DNA of 64,000 bases from Polytrichum commune (lineage: Eukaryota > Streptophyta > Polytrichopsida > Polytrichales > Polytrichaceae): positions 29,437,501-29,501,500 of the forward strand of contig OX485805.1 of the NCBI GenBank assembly GCA_950295325.1, written 5' to 3'. This document shows, piece by piece, positions 44,204 through 55,745 of this stretch (positions within the stretch are counted from its first letter, which is position 1; every line of letters begins with the position of its first letter). The position numbers were made by a program, and so were the translations under genes. The notes below the pieces were generated by a model, which saw only the letters and a program-made list of their open reading frames with translations, was not told the origin of the DNA and did not search any database.

Positions 44204-45274
44204 AAAAAACACAAATACGGTGCAAGACATTTTCATTCCTTAACCCATAACTTCCCATGCCCAATTTCCCTCGAATTTGCTTAGTAAATGTGATCTCAAT
44301 TTTGGCAAACGTAGCTGAAGATTTAAGGGTTTTTTCTGACAAATCCAACCATACAAATGTTTGCAAGTTAAAAGTGACTATTCGTAGTCCAATTTTTATA
44401 TGTTGAAGTTTTATCATGTAGAAGAAGAGAATATAATAGGAATGTCAATAGTGGTCTTGAGGAACAACGGTTCGGAAATTAAATTTGGGTTGGTTTTTTT
44501 TATCAAACCTCCCCTCAAATATCTCAAAATGAAAAATAATCACCCTCATTCAAAAGAGGGGCAATGTACCTATTCAAATCAGCTCATAAATCTTGAAACC
44601 ATCAATTTGTAATTTTGTGGGAAGTTTTGCAATTTGAGGCATCAATGGCACAGTTGTGAACCTTCCACATGGTTTTACAACCACCGACACATGTCCAACT
44701 AAGAATTCCAATGGGTAGATGTTTAGGATTTGTTCTAATTGAGTGTCATGCAAATTTCCAAATCAATTGGGATTCATTTGCACATAATGTTCAACAAAAA
44801 AACCATGTTTAGAATACGTTGCCCCTATACCGCGGGGGTGACAAACGTAAACTTTTGGTTTGTGGACTTGGTTCCATTGTACACTAGTTGAGAAGACACT
44901 CCCATACTTCATTCAATCCCAAAATAGTTGACTATGTCAAATCAAAATTCTCCATGTGGCACAACATAGCATACTTGAACATGAACAAGAGCAGTAGTTG
45001 AAACAATCCATAAACCATATGAACTAGTGTCAAAGGGGTCGAAGCAAATTGTTCACGACCAAATTATGGTTGCATAGGACATCAGGGGTTATACAACCTG
45101 CCATATGGAAGAGATTACCACAATAGCACATCAACCAAGACTTTGTTTTTATACACAACCAACACACATTATGGTGTAGCTAAAAAACGAAAGCATGAAG
45201 TTCAAATACACAACAATACATATGGTGCATGTCTCAAAGGCTTCTTGCATTAGACTCCTCGTAGCCAACGAACG
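44204..45274. other. Gene-poor interval
   Basis: AT-rich; no recognised gene, RNA or repeat end. Confidence 0.4.
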
Positions 45275-46115
45275 GGGAGAACCGACTACTAGTTACAGTT
45301 GAACCGGTTCAAGCTCAAGACTTCAGGAAAAACATCAATCATTCTAGACGAATCTATTGAATATACCTCAAATTAGTAGTAAAAAAGAGAGAGGAAAGAT
45401 CACATCACGCATAACATTATTCGATTGCTATCAACCGTTCCATTCTAATAACACCAAGACATTGTTTCACCCGAGTTTTTCCAACATGAATACAACAATG
45501 CAATGCTATGTTGTGAGAACAAGAAAACTGTAGAATCGTGAGGCTTTGTCCTTTACTATGAAAGACTATAATTATAGTTGTCCACTTTGCTCATGTCAAT
45601 CCATGGCTATTTACTATACCAAACCTTTCTTGGATTTTGTGCACCTTCTTCTCAAATGCAGGTCAAGGATTTTGATATCACCCGAAATTTTTAGAATAAA
45701 TAATCAAGAACTGCCGAAATAACTATAGTTAACTAGATTTCTTTCAATGCATTTTAGGGAGCAATTATAGTTCTATATATTTATATATACACACATATAC
45801 ATATATAATTATAGTTAACATCCACATTAAATAAAGTGGACCAAAAATAACAAGAACAAGTAACGTCCAAGTGTGAACGCAAAGTGGTTAGGAAATTTGC
45901 TTCTGAAACGAAGAAGTTGATGCATAGCCTCTGTCCTACAGACAAAGCCAATAAACAAAGTATAACTCCGAATAGAATCCATCTTATTCCTAGCCCCACC
46001 CAACACACAAAACTCAACTGAAGAATGTTACGTACAACCGGTTGGACTCGGAAACAAGGGGATTTTGACCAAAATTTTACCCTAAAATCTCCATGGACAC
46101 GGCTCCGGGGAGCTC
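45275..46115 (+). repeat. Repeat family B copy, possibly split
   Basis: 45275-45370 (GGGGAGAACCGACTAC, GTTGAACCGGTTCAAGCTC) is the first half and 46027-46115 (CGTACAACCGGTTGGACTCG, TAAAATCTCCATGGACAC) the second half of the family. The 650 bp between them would be an insertion, but I could not find its ends. Confidence 0.4.
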
Positions 46116-46488
46116 AACTTAACTAAACTTAAACTTAGGCCATGGCACATGCGCGACCTGATTCAACACCCATGCTCCGTCTATTTCCCCGATTTAAAAA
46201 GGGAAAGCGGGGGGACACGGGGGATAGACGGAAGTTGTTTAGGAGGGTGGCTTGAATGCGGGGCCACATGCGTGTGTTATTTAAAAGGGGCCCTCGTGCC
46301 CAAGCATGTGGGAGGGGTGTGGGCAGATTCCGCCTACACGCGTGTCGGGTTGCGGAAAAAGGTCCATTGTGAAATCCGCATCTTACTTACTCCTCACTCG
46401 TCTTTACTATGCTCCCTTCACCCACCACCACCACAACAAGAGGCCCTTCAATGGGAGGGAGGGAGGGAGGGAGGGCGGGCGGAGACTC
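46116..46488. other. GC-rich promoter-like stretch without a gene
   Basis: Contains a hairpin CCGTCTATTTCCCC/GGGGGATAGACGG (46168-46232), a TTATTTAAAAGGG TATA-like motif (46278) and a (GGGA)n tract (46452-46475). The 136-codon frame over it resembles no known protein. Perhaps a stranded promoter or 5' leader of a lost gene. Confidence 0.3.
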
Positions 46489-46945
46489 GTGCCCCGATCA
46501 CACCAAACTTTCTATCCGGTTCTAGTCGTGAAATTGTTGGGGATTCTGTTGAGGAATAGATGATGCTGGCCCACCACTTTTCACACTATTATAACCGGAG
46601 ATGCTGACGGATGGTGTGATCAGCCCCTCATGTCCCGATCACACCAAACTTTCCATCGAGTTCTAGCCGTGAAATTGTTGGGATTATGTTGAGAAATAGA
46701 TGATGTTGGCCCACCACTTTTCACACTATTACAACCGGAGATGCTGACGGATGGTGTTAGAAGTGGTTGGTGTGATCAACCCCTCATGCCCCGATCACAC
46801 CAAACTTTCCATCCAATTCTAGCCGTGAAATTGTTGGGATGATGTTGAGAAAGAGATGATGCTCGCCCACCACTTTTCACACTATTACAACCGGAGATGC
46901 TGACGGATGGTGTCAGAAGTGATTGGTGTGATTAGCCCTTCACTC
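46489..46945 (+). repeat. Three tandem copies of a 143-157 bp unit
   Basis: Units start at about 46489, 46632 and 46789, each with CCCCGATCACACCAAACTTT, GTGAAATTGTTGGG, GCCCACCACTTTTCACACTA and CGGAGATGCTGACGGATGGT. The first unit lacks a 13-bp piece present in units 2 and 3. Confidence 0.85.
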
Positions 46946-47059
46946 TTGAGTGGGTGGAGCCGATGGGTTCAAAGTCACGTCGGCTTGCTCAACGTTGGTT
47001 TGTTATTGTTATTTATTTAAGAAATATGGTAATTATTACCAAAAACATCACGACTCAAT

Positions 47060-47290
47060 CAATGCCCCGGGAGAATTTTGGGCACGATCAATCGACTTTC
47101 TAGGGTTTCCCAAGTCCGACCGGTTGCATGTGGACACCTTTAGGAGTTTTATTTCATTGAACCGGGTTTTGTTTCATACATTCCTCTTAAGTGATCGGTG
47201 ATTTTCCTGGAGTTTTGAACCCAACCTGGTTATTTCTCAAACTCAACCGGTTCACTTGTAACGAGCGGCCGGTTCTCCCCGTTCATTGAC
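47060..47290 (-). repeat. Repeat family B copy
   Basis: CCAAGTCCGACCGGTTGCAT, TTCCTCTTAAGTGATCGGTG, AAACTCAACCGGTTCACTTG and GGCCGGTTCTCCCC match 32165-32360. Confidence 0.6.
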
Positions 47291-47344
47291 CTGAACATCA
47301 TTTTGGGTGTAATGGCATTTTTTAGTACTTTTTTTCACAAAAAT

Positions 47345-47755
47345 GTAAGGTAGACGTGCCTAATTCAATGCCTCTTCTTAAATGGACACCTATGTTTCAG
47401 TTGTGATTGATTGAGTGTGGATCTAAGAATAGATAGAAAAAAGACATGTGTTTGAAAGAGAGTGGATTGCATGCTCAAATTTTATTAACCATACTAAAGT
47501 GCAATGGTCAACGTAAAAGGGGGCGAGGGGTTGTGGGGAGGGACCTTTATAATCATTTCATCACTCACAGAATCTTCGTTTTGAAAACGAATAGAACATT
47601 CATCCAAGCTCCGAAAATTAAAAAGAAGAAAAGTGGCTGCGGCACAATATGGATTCGCCAATCCACTTGCACTAGTTCCGTGTTTCGATATCATATCCTA
47701 TGAGAAGTGGGTGCAGAGTTAAATGTGTCCATTAAAGACCTTAGATATCATAAAT
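47345..47755 (+). repeat. MITE family A, near full-length copy
   Basis: Begins TAAGGTAGACGTGCCTAATT and ends CCTATGAGAAGTGGGTG...CATTAAAGACCTTAG. Carries its own G-rich insertion GGGGGCGAGGGGTTG at 47520. Confidence 0.6.
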
Positions 47756-48030
47756 GCATGATTTGCAAAACAAATTAGAATGAGAGATGACATGGAGATG
47801 AGAAGCCTCAAAGCTGCCCGGCCACGTGCAACTTGCCTAATAAACTAAACTAGATTGCATGCGAACGTTGCCTCAATCCTATTCAAGCAGCTTCCACCGG
47901 TTGTTGTACAAAATCCCCGATTTAAATTAGAAGATTGTGCAGCTATATATGTGTGACTAGAATCAAACAAGTTCAACTAACAATACCCTCGGGTTATTCT
48001 TATTAAGCATTTACTCTCTTGCACAATGAA

Positions 48031-48702
48031 AGGGGAGAGCCGGTTGCTACACTAAATAGTCCTATTGGTGGCCCCGGGCTAGATCACATCTTCATTCAGC
48101 TGGGCTCCGCCTCTCCCACGCTTTTTTCATCGGTCAGTCGTCTTGTCTGCCCTGCGTTGGAACTCTTCCTCGTTGGGAATCAATGTGACAATACCCGGTC
48201 AGTGGATTCATTAAGCTCCTTCTGCATGTGAAGGAACTTCGTCGATTAACTTGGGAACAATGAAAGTGATGTTTACTTGAATATTTGTAATTTTGACCGA
48301 GTATTGTCACATTGGTTCCCAATGGGAAAGAGCTCCCACGCATGTGCGGGCAGGAAGACCGGGCAGTGAAGGAGGTGTGGGAGGGGTGGGGCCTAGCCGA
48401 ATGAAGATGTGATCTAGCTCAGAGCCTATTGGTGTGGGAATAATTAGCGTGGACCACACCAATTTTCTAGTTAGGGTGGAATTAATGTGGGTCCAACACC
48501 CCAAGTCTTTTTCCCAAGTCTTCATGAAGACTTTCAACCAACACATTGAATTGTAGTTTTAGGGCAAAAATAACACAACATCAAATAATCACCCACATTG
48601 ATTTTATAGGAAAACAAGTATTGTGGCCCATGCTAATTGTCTACTAGAAGTTTAGTGTGGGTTGAAAATTATTGTGGCCCACAATAATAGGATTATTTAG
48701 TG
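48031..48702. mobile_element. Nested fold-back element, about 670 bp
   Basis: The outer ends ACACTAAATAGTCCTATT and, inverted, ACACTAAATAATCCTATT are TIRs. Inside, 48043-48185 and 48300-48445 form a second inverted repeat (CTAGATCACATCTTCATTC, CCCTCCCAC-like, AATGTGACAATAC). The flanks on both sides are family B text (GAGCCGGTTG and GTGAACTGGTTGTAGTTCAA), so the element landed in a family B copy. Target duplication unclear. Confidence 0.55.
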
Positions 48703-48880
48703 TGGCTATTGGTGAACTGGTTGTAGTTCAAGACTTCATGAACATTACCCGTCATTTTAGAATAATTTATGGAATATACCCCATTTAACCAAGAAAACTA
48801 AAAGATGTCAACATATAACCAATTGGACTTGGAAACCTAAGATCTCAACCAATTATGCCCAAAAGGTTTCCCAGACATTA
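48703..48880 (+). repeat. Repeat family B, remainder to the right of the fold-back
   Basis: GTAGTTCAAGACTTCATGAA, AAAGATGTCAACATATAACC and GATCTCAACCAATTATGCCC follow the family order. Confidence 0.5.
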
Positions 48881-48909
48881 TTTTTGCATGGAATAGCATT
48901 TTTTTCCAT

Positions 48910-49600
48910 TGATAAGATGAATAAGGTAGATGGGTCTTTCAATGATTACTTTTTCCAACTAGTCCAGATAGATAGAAACTCCGGTCCCTTTTAAGGGCCG
49001 GCGTGAATAAAGTGTCCGTTCGTAATGCCAATGACCCGATGCCCACCGGACAAGGGAACATTGGGACAATACTACTCTCCCCTTTCGAGGATGGACACTA
49101 TAGTGACACACTATACTAGTTCCTAGCTAGCCACTAGTGCCTTGAAGATACCGGACATGGTATCCCCCCAAAGGGCTTTGAGGTACCCATACAACAAGGT
49201 CCAAGGACCCCCCACCATAGTTGGGTGGACTAAGGCGGTGAGCACCACGCCGGCATGGGGAATAGAACCCACAACCTCCTCAACTAGTCCACTTCTCCTA
49301 TGACATGAAACAAGCAATTAGCACAAGATGATTAGCAACTCCAAGTCGGGTTGTGCCCACTTTCTTCATGATTTTTGAAGCTCATATGAATATCTTATTC
49401 ATTATCGGTGTGGATTTTCTCTTGCTCGTCAATGGTCATAAAGGTCTCCCCAATTATGTTGATCGTTGAGTGTAAAATGGTTATCGTGTTTTGAGCATGT
49501 CATCCATGTATTCTAAACACGTGTCTTTTGGTATCCGTTCTTGGAACCCCATCAAACCACATATGACTTGAATTATAGATGTCCTCCAAGGTGGACTTAT
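48910..49600 (-). repeat. MITE family A copy enlarged by an insertion
   Basis: The 3' end (AATAAGGTAGATGGGTCTTT) is at 48910, while the body (CATATGAATATCTTATTCATTA onward) is at 49380-49600. The 380 bp between contains TTAAGGGCCGGCGTG and a GGGGAATAGAACCCACAA motif resembling an inverted RNA polymerase III B box (49257). Confidence 0.45.
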
Positions 49601-50714
49601 GAGAGCAACTTGGAGAAGACCCAAGAAATGATTGACTTAAAGTCACACATACATCAAGGAACCAAAACCATATTGAGTAACATGAACCAAAAGCCACAAG
49701 CCTCAATAACAAGATGAGAGGGAATTATTGCATACGATCATCCCCACAAAATGCCATATAACAATACATTGACACCAAAATCATTTTCAAGTACCTTTAA
49801 TAAGTCTAGAAGAACTCAAAGGAAATGATCAAGCATAAACATATAGGGGGTAGAATCTTTAACCCCTAGACATTTTTTGGAGCCCGATATGGGCTTCACC
49901 TATGGTAGTTCAAGTTTGTACAATCTGAATATAAATTATGATGTGCCTTTTTTGTAGATTGTGATAGCTTGTTGCCTTGCAAGGTTACTCTTCTTGTCGG
50001 TGACCACACAAAGTAGCTTGGAATACATTTGACAACGATGACGATGATGTCATATCATCCTATAGAATGAGAAAATACACAATTAGTGTAACCATGTTAA
50101 AAACGTCTATGAATTAACATGGATGGATGAGAAGTATGCGCATATGCAACAAGTATTGCCCAATGGCATGAGCTGACAACTCCCCTCACAACACCGCGGG
50201 GGGGGGGGGGTTGATGTTAGCACTCGTGATAGTTCTACCTCACGTTATTATTCACTAAGGTAGAAGCACACAATTTCGTGAGTTCCCCCAATTCCGACAC
50301 CTGCTTTCGCCCCTATAGCGGGAGACTACGTACTTCAACATGAACATTAACTATATATTCAAAGGACTAGAAATGCAACTCACTGGTTGAAGGTGACAAA
50401 AAGTCAATGAACAACAATATCCATTTCCGGAAGGGGGGGGGGCTATGTGACTAGGAAAGGGTCAATGGCAATTTTGACTTTGAACATTTCTACAACAATT
50501 TGGTTCACTCTTAATGATGTGATCATCATGTCGTTATGCTCATAATGTAATTGCTATCTAAAAAAAGAGCGCACAATAGATGCTTCTACTTTACCACACC
50601 TCAACTTATTGTATCAAAGTGCCAAAACATTTAGTTTTGATTTGTTTCACAAATATAAATTCGGGCTTGCAAGTTAAAGATAGTATTCCCAACATTTCCA
50701 ACACTTCATCAAAT
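49601..50714. other. Gene-poor interval
   Basis: Contains G-runs near 50200 and 50436 and no recognised gene. Confidence 0.4.
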
Positions 50715-51070
50715 GTGCCTTATTCAATTACCGGACACCTAAAATTCAAGTGGTATGCAGTTGGATATGGCTTAAGGAACATATACCACAAAGACATGTG
50801 TTTAAAAGAGGTTGGATTGCACGCTCAACATGTGATAACCATTCTTAGCTCAACGACCTACACAAATAGACCTACGTGACTATTTAATGAGCCTGAGACA
50901 CTTCACTATTATAATGAATAAGATATTCATACAACATCCAAAGAATTATGAGGAAAGCGGCTATGGCGTCGATTTGGATTTGCTACCCATCTTGTGCAAA
51001 TCGCGTGTTTCGTATCTTAGAGGAGTGGGGTAGTCGGAAAGAGTAACCATTTAAGACCCACCTCCCTTTA
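50715..51070 (+). repeat. MITE family A, near full-length copy
   Basis: TTCAATTACCGGACACCTAA near the start, AAAGACATGTGTTTAAAAGA, GTGATAACCATTCTTAGCTC, AAGAATTATGAGGAAAGCGG, and the end GACCCACCTCCCTTTAC. Confidence 0.65.
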
Positions 51071-51455
51071 CAAATGGGTTTTCTTTCTAAAACGCTCAAT
51101 TTAATGAATATTTGGTTCCCAAGAAAGGTCCTCGCTCTCGGTAGCCGGTCAAAGGGAGAGAATACAATAGGTGGGGTAAATAATGGAGCACCTTTGGGCG
51201 GCCATTGAGAGGACGAGTAGCATTGAATGCTCCTGCCAAAGAGCAAAGATTTGGGAGATCGATGTCCTCTGCTAAGAAGGTACATGAGGCGAAAAGACAA
51301 CAACACTTTCTAGGACGCGTACATGACGCCTTGTATGACGTGCGTCATGTCCCTCCGTAATGCAATGAATTTAGAAGCCCAAATCATGACAATGGTGATT
51401 TCGATACTTGTCACCATTCCAATGGGTATTCTTGGATGGAAGTGCTTGAAATATA
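51071..51455. other. Intergenic
   Basis: No recognised gene; a 107-codon minus-strand frame (51306-50983) runs into the MITE and is not supported. Confidence 0.4.
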
Positions 51456-51957
51456 ACGGTAGATGGACATTAAACGGTCACCTTTCCCAACGACCTAGTC
51501 CACTTCCATAAGGATACGAAATACGCAATGAGTACCAAGATGGTTAGCTAAATTAAAGCAAGGCCGTAGCCGCTTTCCTCATCATTTTTGGATCTCACAT
51601 GAAAACCTTATTCATTATCGAAGTGAAGATACTCATGGTCATCAAACGGTCGTATAATATTTCTCTATGATGTTGACCATTCAACCGAGTAGAAAGAACG
51701 GTTATCATATTTTGAGCATATTCATTATTAAAGGGAAGATACTCATGGTCATCAAATGGTCGTATAATACATCTCTATGATGTTGACCATTCAACTTAGT
51801 AGAAAGAATGGTTATCGTATTTTGAGCATGTAGTCCAGTCTCGTTTAACACGTGACTTTCTGGTATATGTTCTCGGAGCCACGTCCCATCACATACCATT
51901 CAAACATAGATGTTCGATCAAGATAAGTAACCAAATAAGGCACGTCTATCTTAGTTA
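51456..51957 (-). repeat. MITE family A, complete copy with internal duplication
   Basis: Both ends are present (ACGGTAGATGGACATTAA at 51459; GGCACGTCTATCTTAG at 51942). A block of about 110 bp is tandemly duplicated inside (51611-51720 and 51721-51829), with ACTCATGGTCATCAAA(C/T)GG, CTATGATGTTGACCATTCAA and GTATTTTGAGCAT in each. Confidence 0.75.
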
Positions 51958-52690
51958 TACTCTAAGTTCTAACCATCGACTATCAATGTTAACGTGTGTG
52001 GTAATTCATATAGGACACAATAGAACAAGTTATTGGAGTGGTTCTCTATGTTCTCACCTTATAAACAAACGACGATGCCCAGTTTCATTGAACCTTTGGC
52101 CGAGTTACTCCAACAAAATAGGAATCGACTTGCCCTACTAGATTCACTCTACTACATGTGTTGGGTCTCATCTCATATTGACCTAGTTTTTGTCCCCACC
52201 AAAACATGATCATGGCACAATAGTACGTTGTCATACATTTGGGGCCGGGATACATATGGGTACATGCACACTCGAGATGACTTAATATTTGGCACTCGAT
52301 GTGCCTTTGATTAAGAAAATATTCTCGGGGAGGGGGTGATGTGGCCTATTCATGTATCCGTTGGTGTAATGGCAAGAGGACAAAGGGGACATGGAATGTG
52401 GCCGTTGTTTGGCTTGGGAGTCATGAACATTGAATACTATACGGAGCCCCAATGGAGTACTTTTCAAGGCTCTCCAACCAACATTCCGTGGCTTGGCTAC
52501 CTTCCACACATCAACCAATAGATAATGGCATCCAAATGTTTTTTGGCACCTCACATTTACATTTAGTATTATTCTTCATCTCATTCACTGTCCTTCACAA
52601 TAATTAGGTACAATCTTCGGTATTCTTCTTTCTATCATATTGTGTATTGAAAGGTGATCCTTCAACTCTTGTGAGGGTGGATGGGAGTAG
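51958..52690. other. Gene-poor interval
   Basis: No recognised gene or repeat ends. Confidence 0.4.
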
Positions 52691-52985
52691 AAAAAAGAAA
52701 GATGGCTCCAATATTGCCACTGGCGTGAACTATGGTATTACTTCGTTTCTTATTTGGTCTAAATCTACATGTAATCCCAAAACATACTACTTGTATAGCA
52801 TTGTTAAGCCCATGTGGGAGGGACCCCTTGATAGAACCCCATTCATGCTCATACCTATTCCAAAGGATGAGCTCATCTTAACACTATCATGTGTTTTGCC
52901 CATGCTATGATTCGGTTAGGGGATTTCTTGAGGATTTGAACCTTGATCACTTTCATGACTAACAAACTAAGGCACCCAACAATGA
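52691..52985 (-). repeat. SINE candidate
   Basis: On the minus strand the head has a B box GGTTCAAATCC (52942-52932), preceded by an A-box-like TGCCTTAGTTTG about 30 bp upstream, as in a tRNA-derived promoter. The other end finishes in a T/A-rich tract (near 52695). A truncated copy lacking the head is at 38229-38325. The plus-strand 87-codon frame here is not a gene. Confidence 0.4.
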
Positions 52986-54055
52986 AGAAGCTATCATTTG
53001 ATAGATGAGCATGCATGCAAAGAAGTTGTTCATTCATGCTTGCTTAGTAAGAGTTGTTCTATCTATCTATTTGTTTATCTATTTATATGTTTGTATGTAT
53101 GTTTATCTTGGTTTGATCCTCTCATGTAGCTCAGTGAGAATGTTGTGGCATAGTTCCATATCTTACTTGTGGTGGACAACACCACCACCTATTTGTCCAC
53201 GCATGTGTGATCCAACCAACAAGAACAAGGAGGGAGACAAAGGGGGGGGGGGGAGGGGGAATGGTGAAGGAAGGTTAGAATCGAGGGATGGAACCCATAT
53301 ATCTCGTTGTGCCCCAAAGATGTTGGTTTTTTAATAACACATAAATTGCATCCAAATCATCAATGTCAAATTTGTATGAACTCATTTGCGTTAACCTCCA
53401 TATGCATTTGTTGATTTTTGAAAATTTTCAAGTGTTGGAAGTGTTCATTACAAACATTGTGATGTTGCTCCTAGTATCTTCAGTCAACACAAGACCGCAT
53501 TCAACCCTCATAATGTCCATGGAGACTTGATTCATTGACAATATTACTCTTCTCCTATGCCAAAAAAAAAGTTCAATGAAGAATATATATATGAAAATAA
53601 TCCACAATAATTACACAAGTCATAAAGTATTTCCTAACCACTTGGCTCAAGTGCAAACTTGTGATTACACCAATGCAAAGTAGAAAGTCTCTTGAAGAAG
53701 GGCATTCTCTTAAATGTGTGCACATTACACAAATGTTTTTCATCTAAGTGTTGCAACGACTAATCTGCTTGGGAGTTATATTTGTACTTGCTACATGCAA
53801 CTATACACTTGTCAGTTTAATTCACTTGCAATTGGCGCTTTCTTAATATGGTTCAAATAGTTAATGGATATGATGACCAATAGGGATTGCTATTCTCACA
53901 TATTTGGAGCACAAAGTTTAATCTCATTTTGACACATGTCACCTTGTGTCCTTTTAAATTTTTTTTAAACTACAAACTTTGCCATATACTTCCCAACTAT
54001 TGATGTCCAATTAAGAAATTGGGGTACATATTACATAAGGCACATGTATCTTACC
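52986..54055. other. Gene-poor interval with microsatellites
   Basis: (TATC/TATG)n at about 53060-53105 and a G-run at 53243. No gene. Confidence 0.4.
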
Positions 54056-54059
54056 ACTC

Positions 54060-54092
<33 letters not shown>
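54060..54092. repeat. (AC)n microsatellite
   Basis: About 15 AC units without interruption. Confidence 0.9.
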
Positions 54093-54093
<1 letters not shown>

Positions 54094-55439
54094 GCCAATT
54101 GAGAAAAGCGACCCCATTTATGTGGAGGTGAATATGTAGAGGACCAAGGTCAATAAGTGTAGGCTGCTTGCCCACCATATTCTAGATAATAGTGAGTTGA
54201 AGGTGTTCGCATGTAGATAAGCACAAGCCATGAACCAAGCACATTTTGGTGGCCTACTAGAATACGAAGGGCCATGGACACGGGCCACTAGACTTCCATA
54301 CACCCACAAAAGCACATTTTTACCTACAAGTGTCAATCACCAAAGGATTAAAACCCGGTTTTAAGAGGAGGAGAAGGAGGTTTTAACTTCGAGGAGGTTA
54401 GTGGGTGGGCCTAATTGAGAAGATGAGAGTAGCTAGTTGTCACATACAAACCTTACTCCACTGGGTTCCATCAACATTTGGGTGGGTTTGTCCTTATTCC
54501 CACTATAATTTGGTGGGCTAGTGGCCTATTTGGAAACTCACCCCAAGGCCTAGATAACTTACATTCTTAAGTACATTTCTTTTGAGCATGTAGTCCAATC
54601 TCATTGCAACATGTGTTATCTTGTGGCCATTCTTGACTACGAACCTTGCCATTACAACACAAATATATTAAGTGTATGATTAAAGAGATCAACTACATAA
54701 GGGTGGCGTGGAGTGACCACACTAGAGGCCGAGACCAAAGAAAACTCCAAAATGGAGTGATCAATTGGTCAAGAACAACATTATAGGCCCAAGGAATGTA
54801 CGTTAGGCTTTGGGTTGAAGGTATGAAAACAATGAAGTAGCACTAATGTGGCATGACTTTTTTGCCAAATCTTAATAGTCTTCACTCGAGAAAATACTCC
54901 TCCTCCTATCATGCGAAATAGATCTTCAAACTTGGATCCTATTTTTGACTTCATAAGGTCCATTAAAGGGTGTTTTGAACACTGGACCTAGACTTGGTGT
55001 GAACTCATCCTAAGGCACATGGATCTTACCACTCAACTATTCAATACAAACAAAGTGACCTCAATAGGCAATCTAGGTGATGTATTTGTGTAGGTTGTTA
55101 ATAAGGGCTTGGGGTTCGTAGTATCTATATAAACTCATCCACTACGGACAAAGGGGTTATAGTAAAACTAAGTCCCTACAAGGTTGATGGCCTGTTCATT
55201 CCAACTACATTCCACTATGTAGACCACTTCAACATCTCTATGCCATTTCCAAAGTCAACCGTTTAAATAAAAACCATGTCCAACATATAAGAAAGTTGTG
55301 TTTTCAACTTCCTAATAAATGGGTTTATAGTTGGTGTTTAGGTAATTCCAAACTTTTGATGAGTTTGGATTTAATCAAGCAATTCTTGGAAATGTGTTGT
55401 TTGGACAATGTAGACTATGCATCCATTTCTTGTAGGATA
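54093..55439. other. Gene-poor interval
   Basis: A weak MITE family A fragment (TTGAGCATGTAGTCCAATCT) lies at 54583-54660. About 55140-55340 resembles 35810-35960 in several short blocks (TGTTCATTCCAACTA, TTTTCA(A/C)CTTCCTAA), perhaps an unidentified repeat. Confidence 0.35.
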
Positions 55440-55745
55440 TGAAACATGCCAGTAGTGTAAGATACATATTGTGCCATAGCCAATTGCCTCATGATTATCA
55501 AACCCATATTGTACGAATGTCTTATTCATTACTGTAATGAACGTTTTGGTGCTCATTAAATGGTCATATAGCCCCCGGCCCCAACTCCAATTATGTTGAT
55601 TATTTAACCTATAGGGTTTTGAACACGTAGTCCGATCTCTTCTAAACTCATGCCTTTCTTGTGTGTGTTCTTTAATCCAAACTTGCCACATACCACTCAA
55701 ACATAGATTTGCATATATGTTGCATTTAGGCATGTCTACCTTAAT
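55440..55745 (-). repeat. MITE family A copy
   Basis: Ends with GGCATGTCTACCTTAATTTG (family 5' end inverted). The body has CTCCAATTATGTTGATTATT and TTTGAACACGTAGTCCGATC. Confidence 0.6.

Noticed and set aside
46149-46559. A 136-codon plus-strand frame
   Set aside because: No domain; it spans a hairpin and a (GGGA)n tract, and a second frame is open over the same bases.
52336-52910. Two short frames of 61 and 87 codons
   Set aside because: The second overlaps the SINE candidate and a repeat shared with 38.2 kb; neither resembles a protein family.
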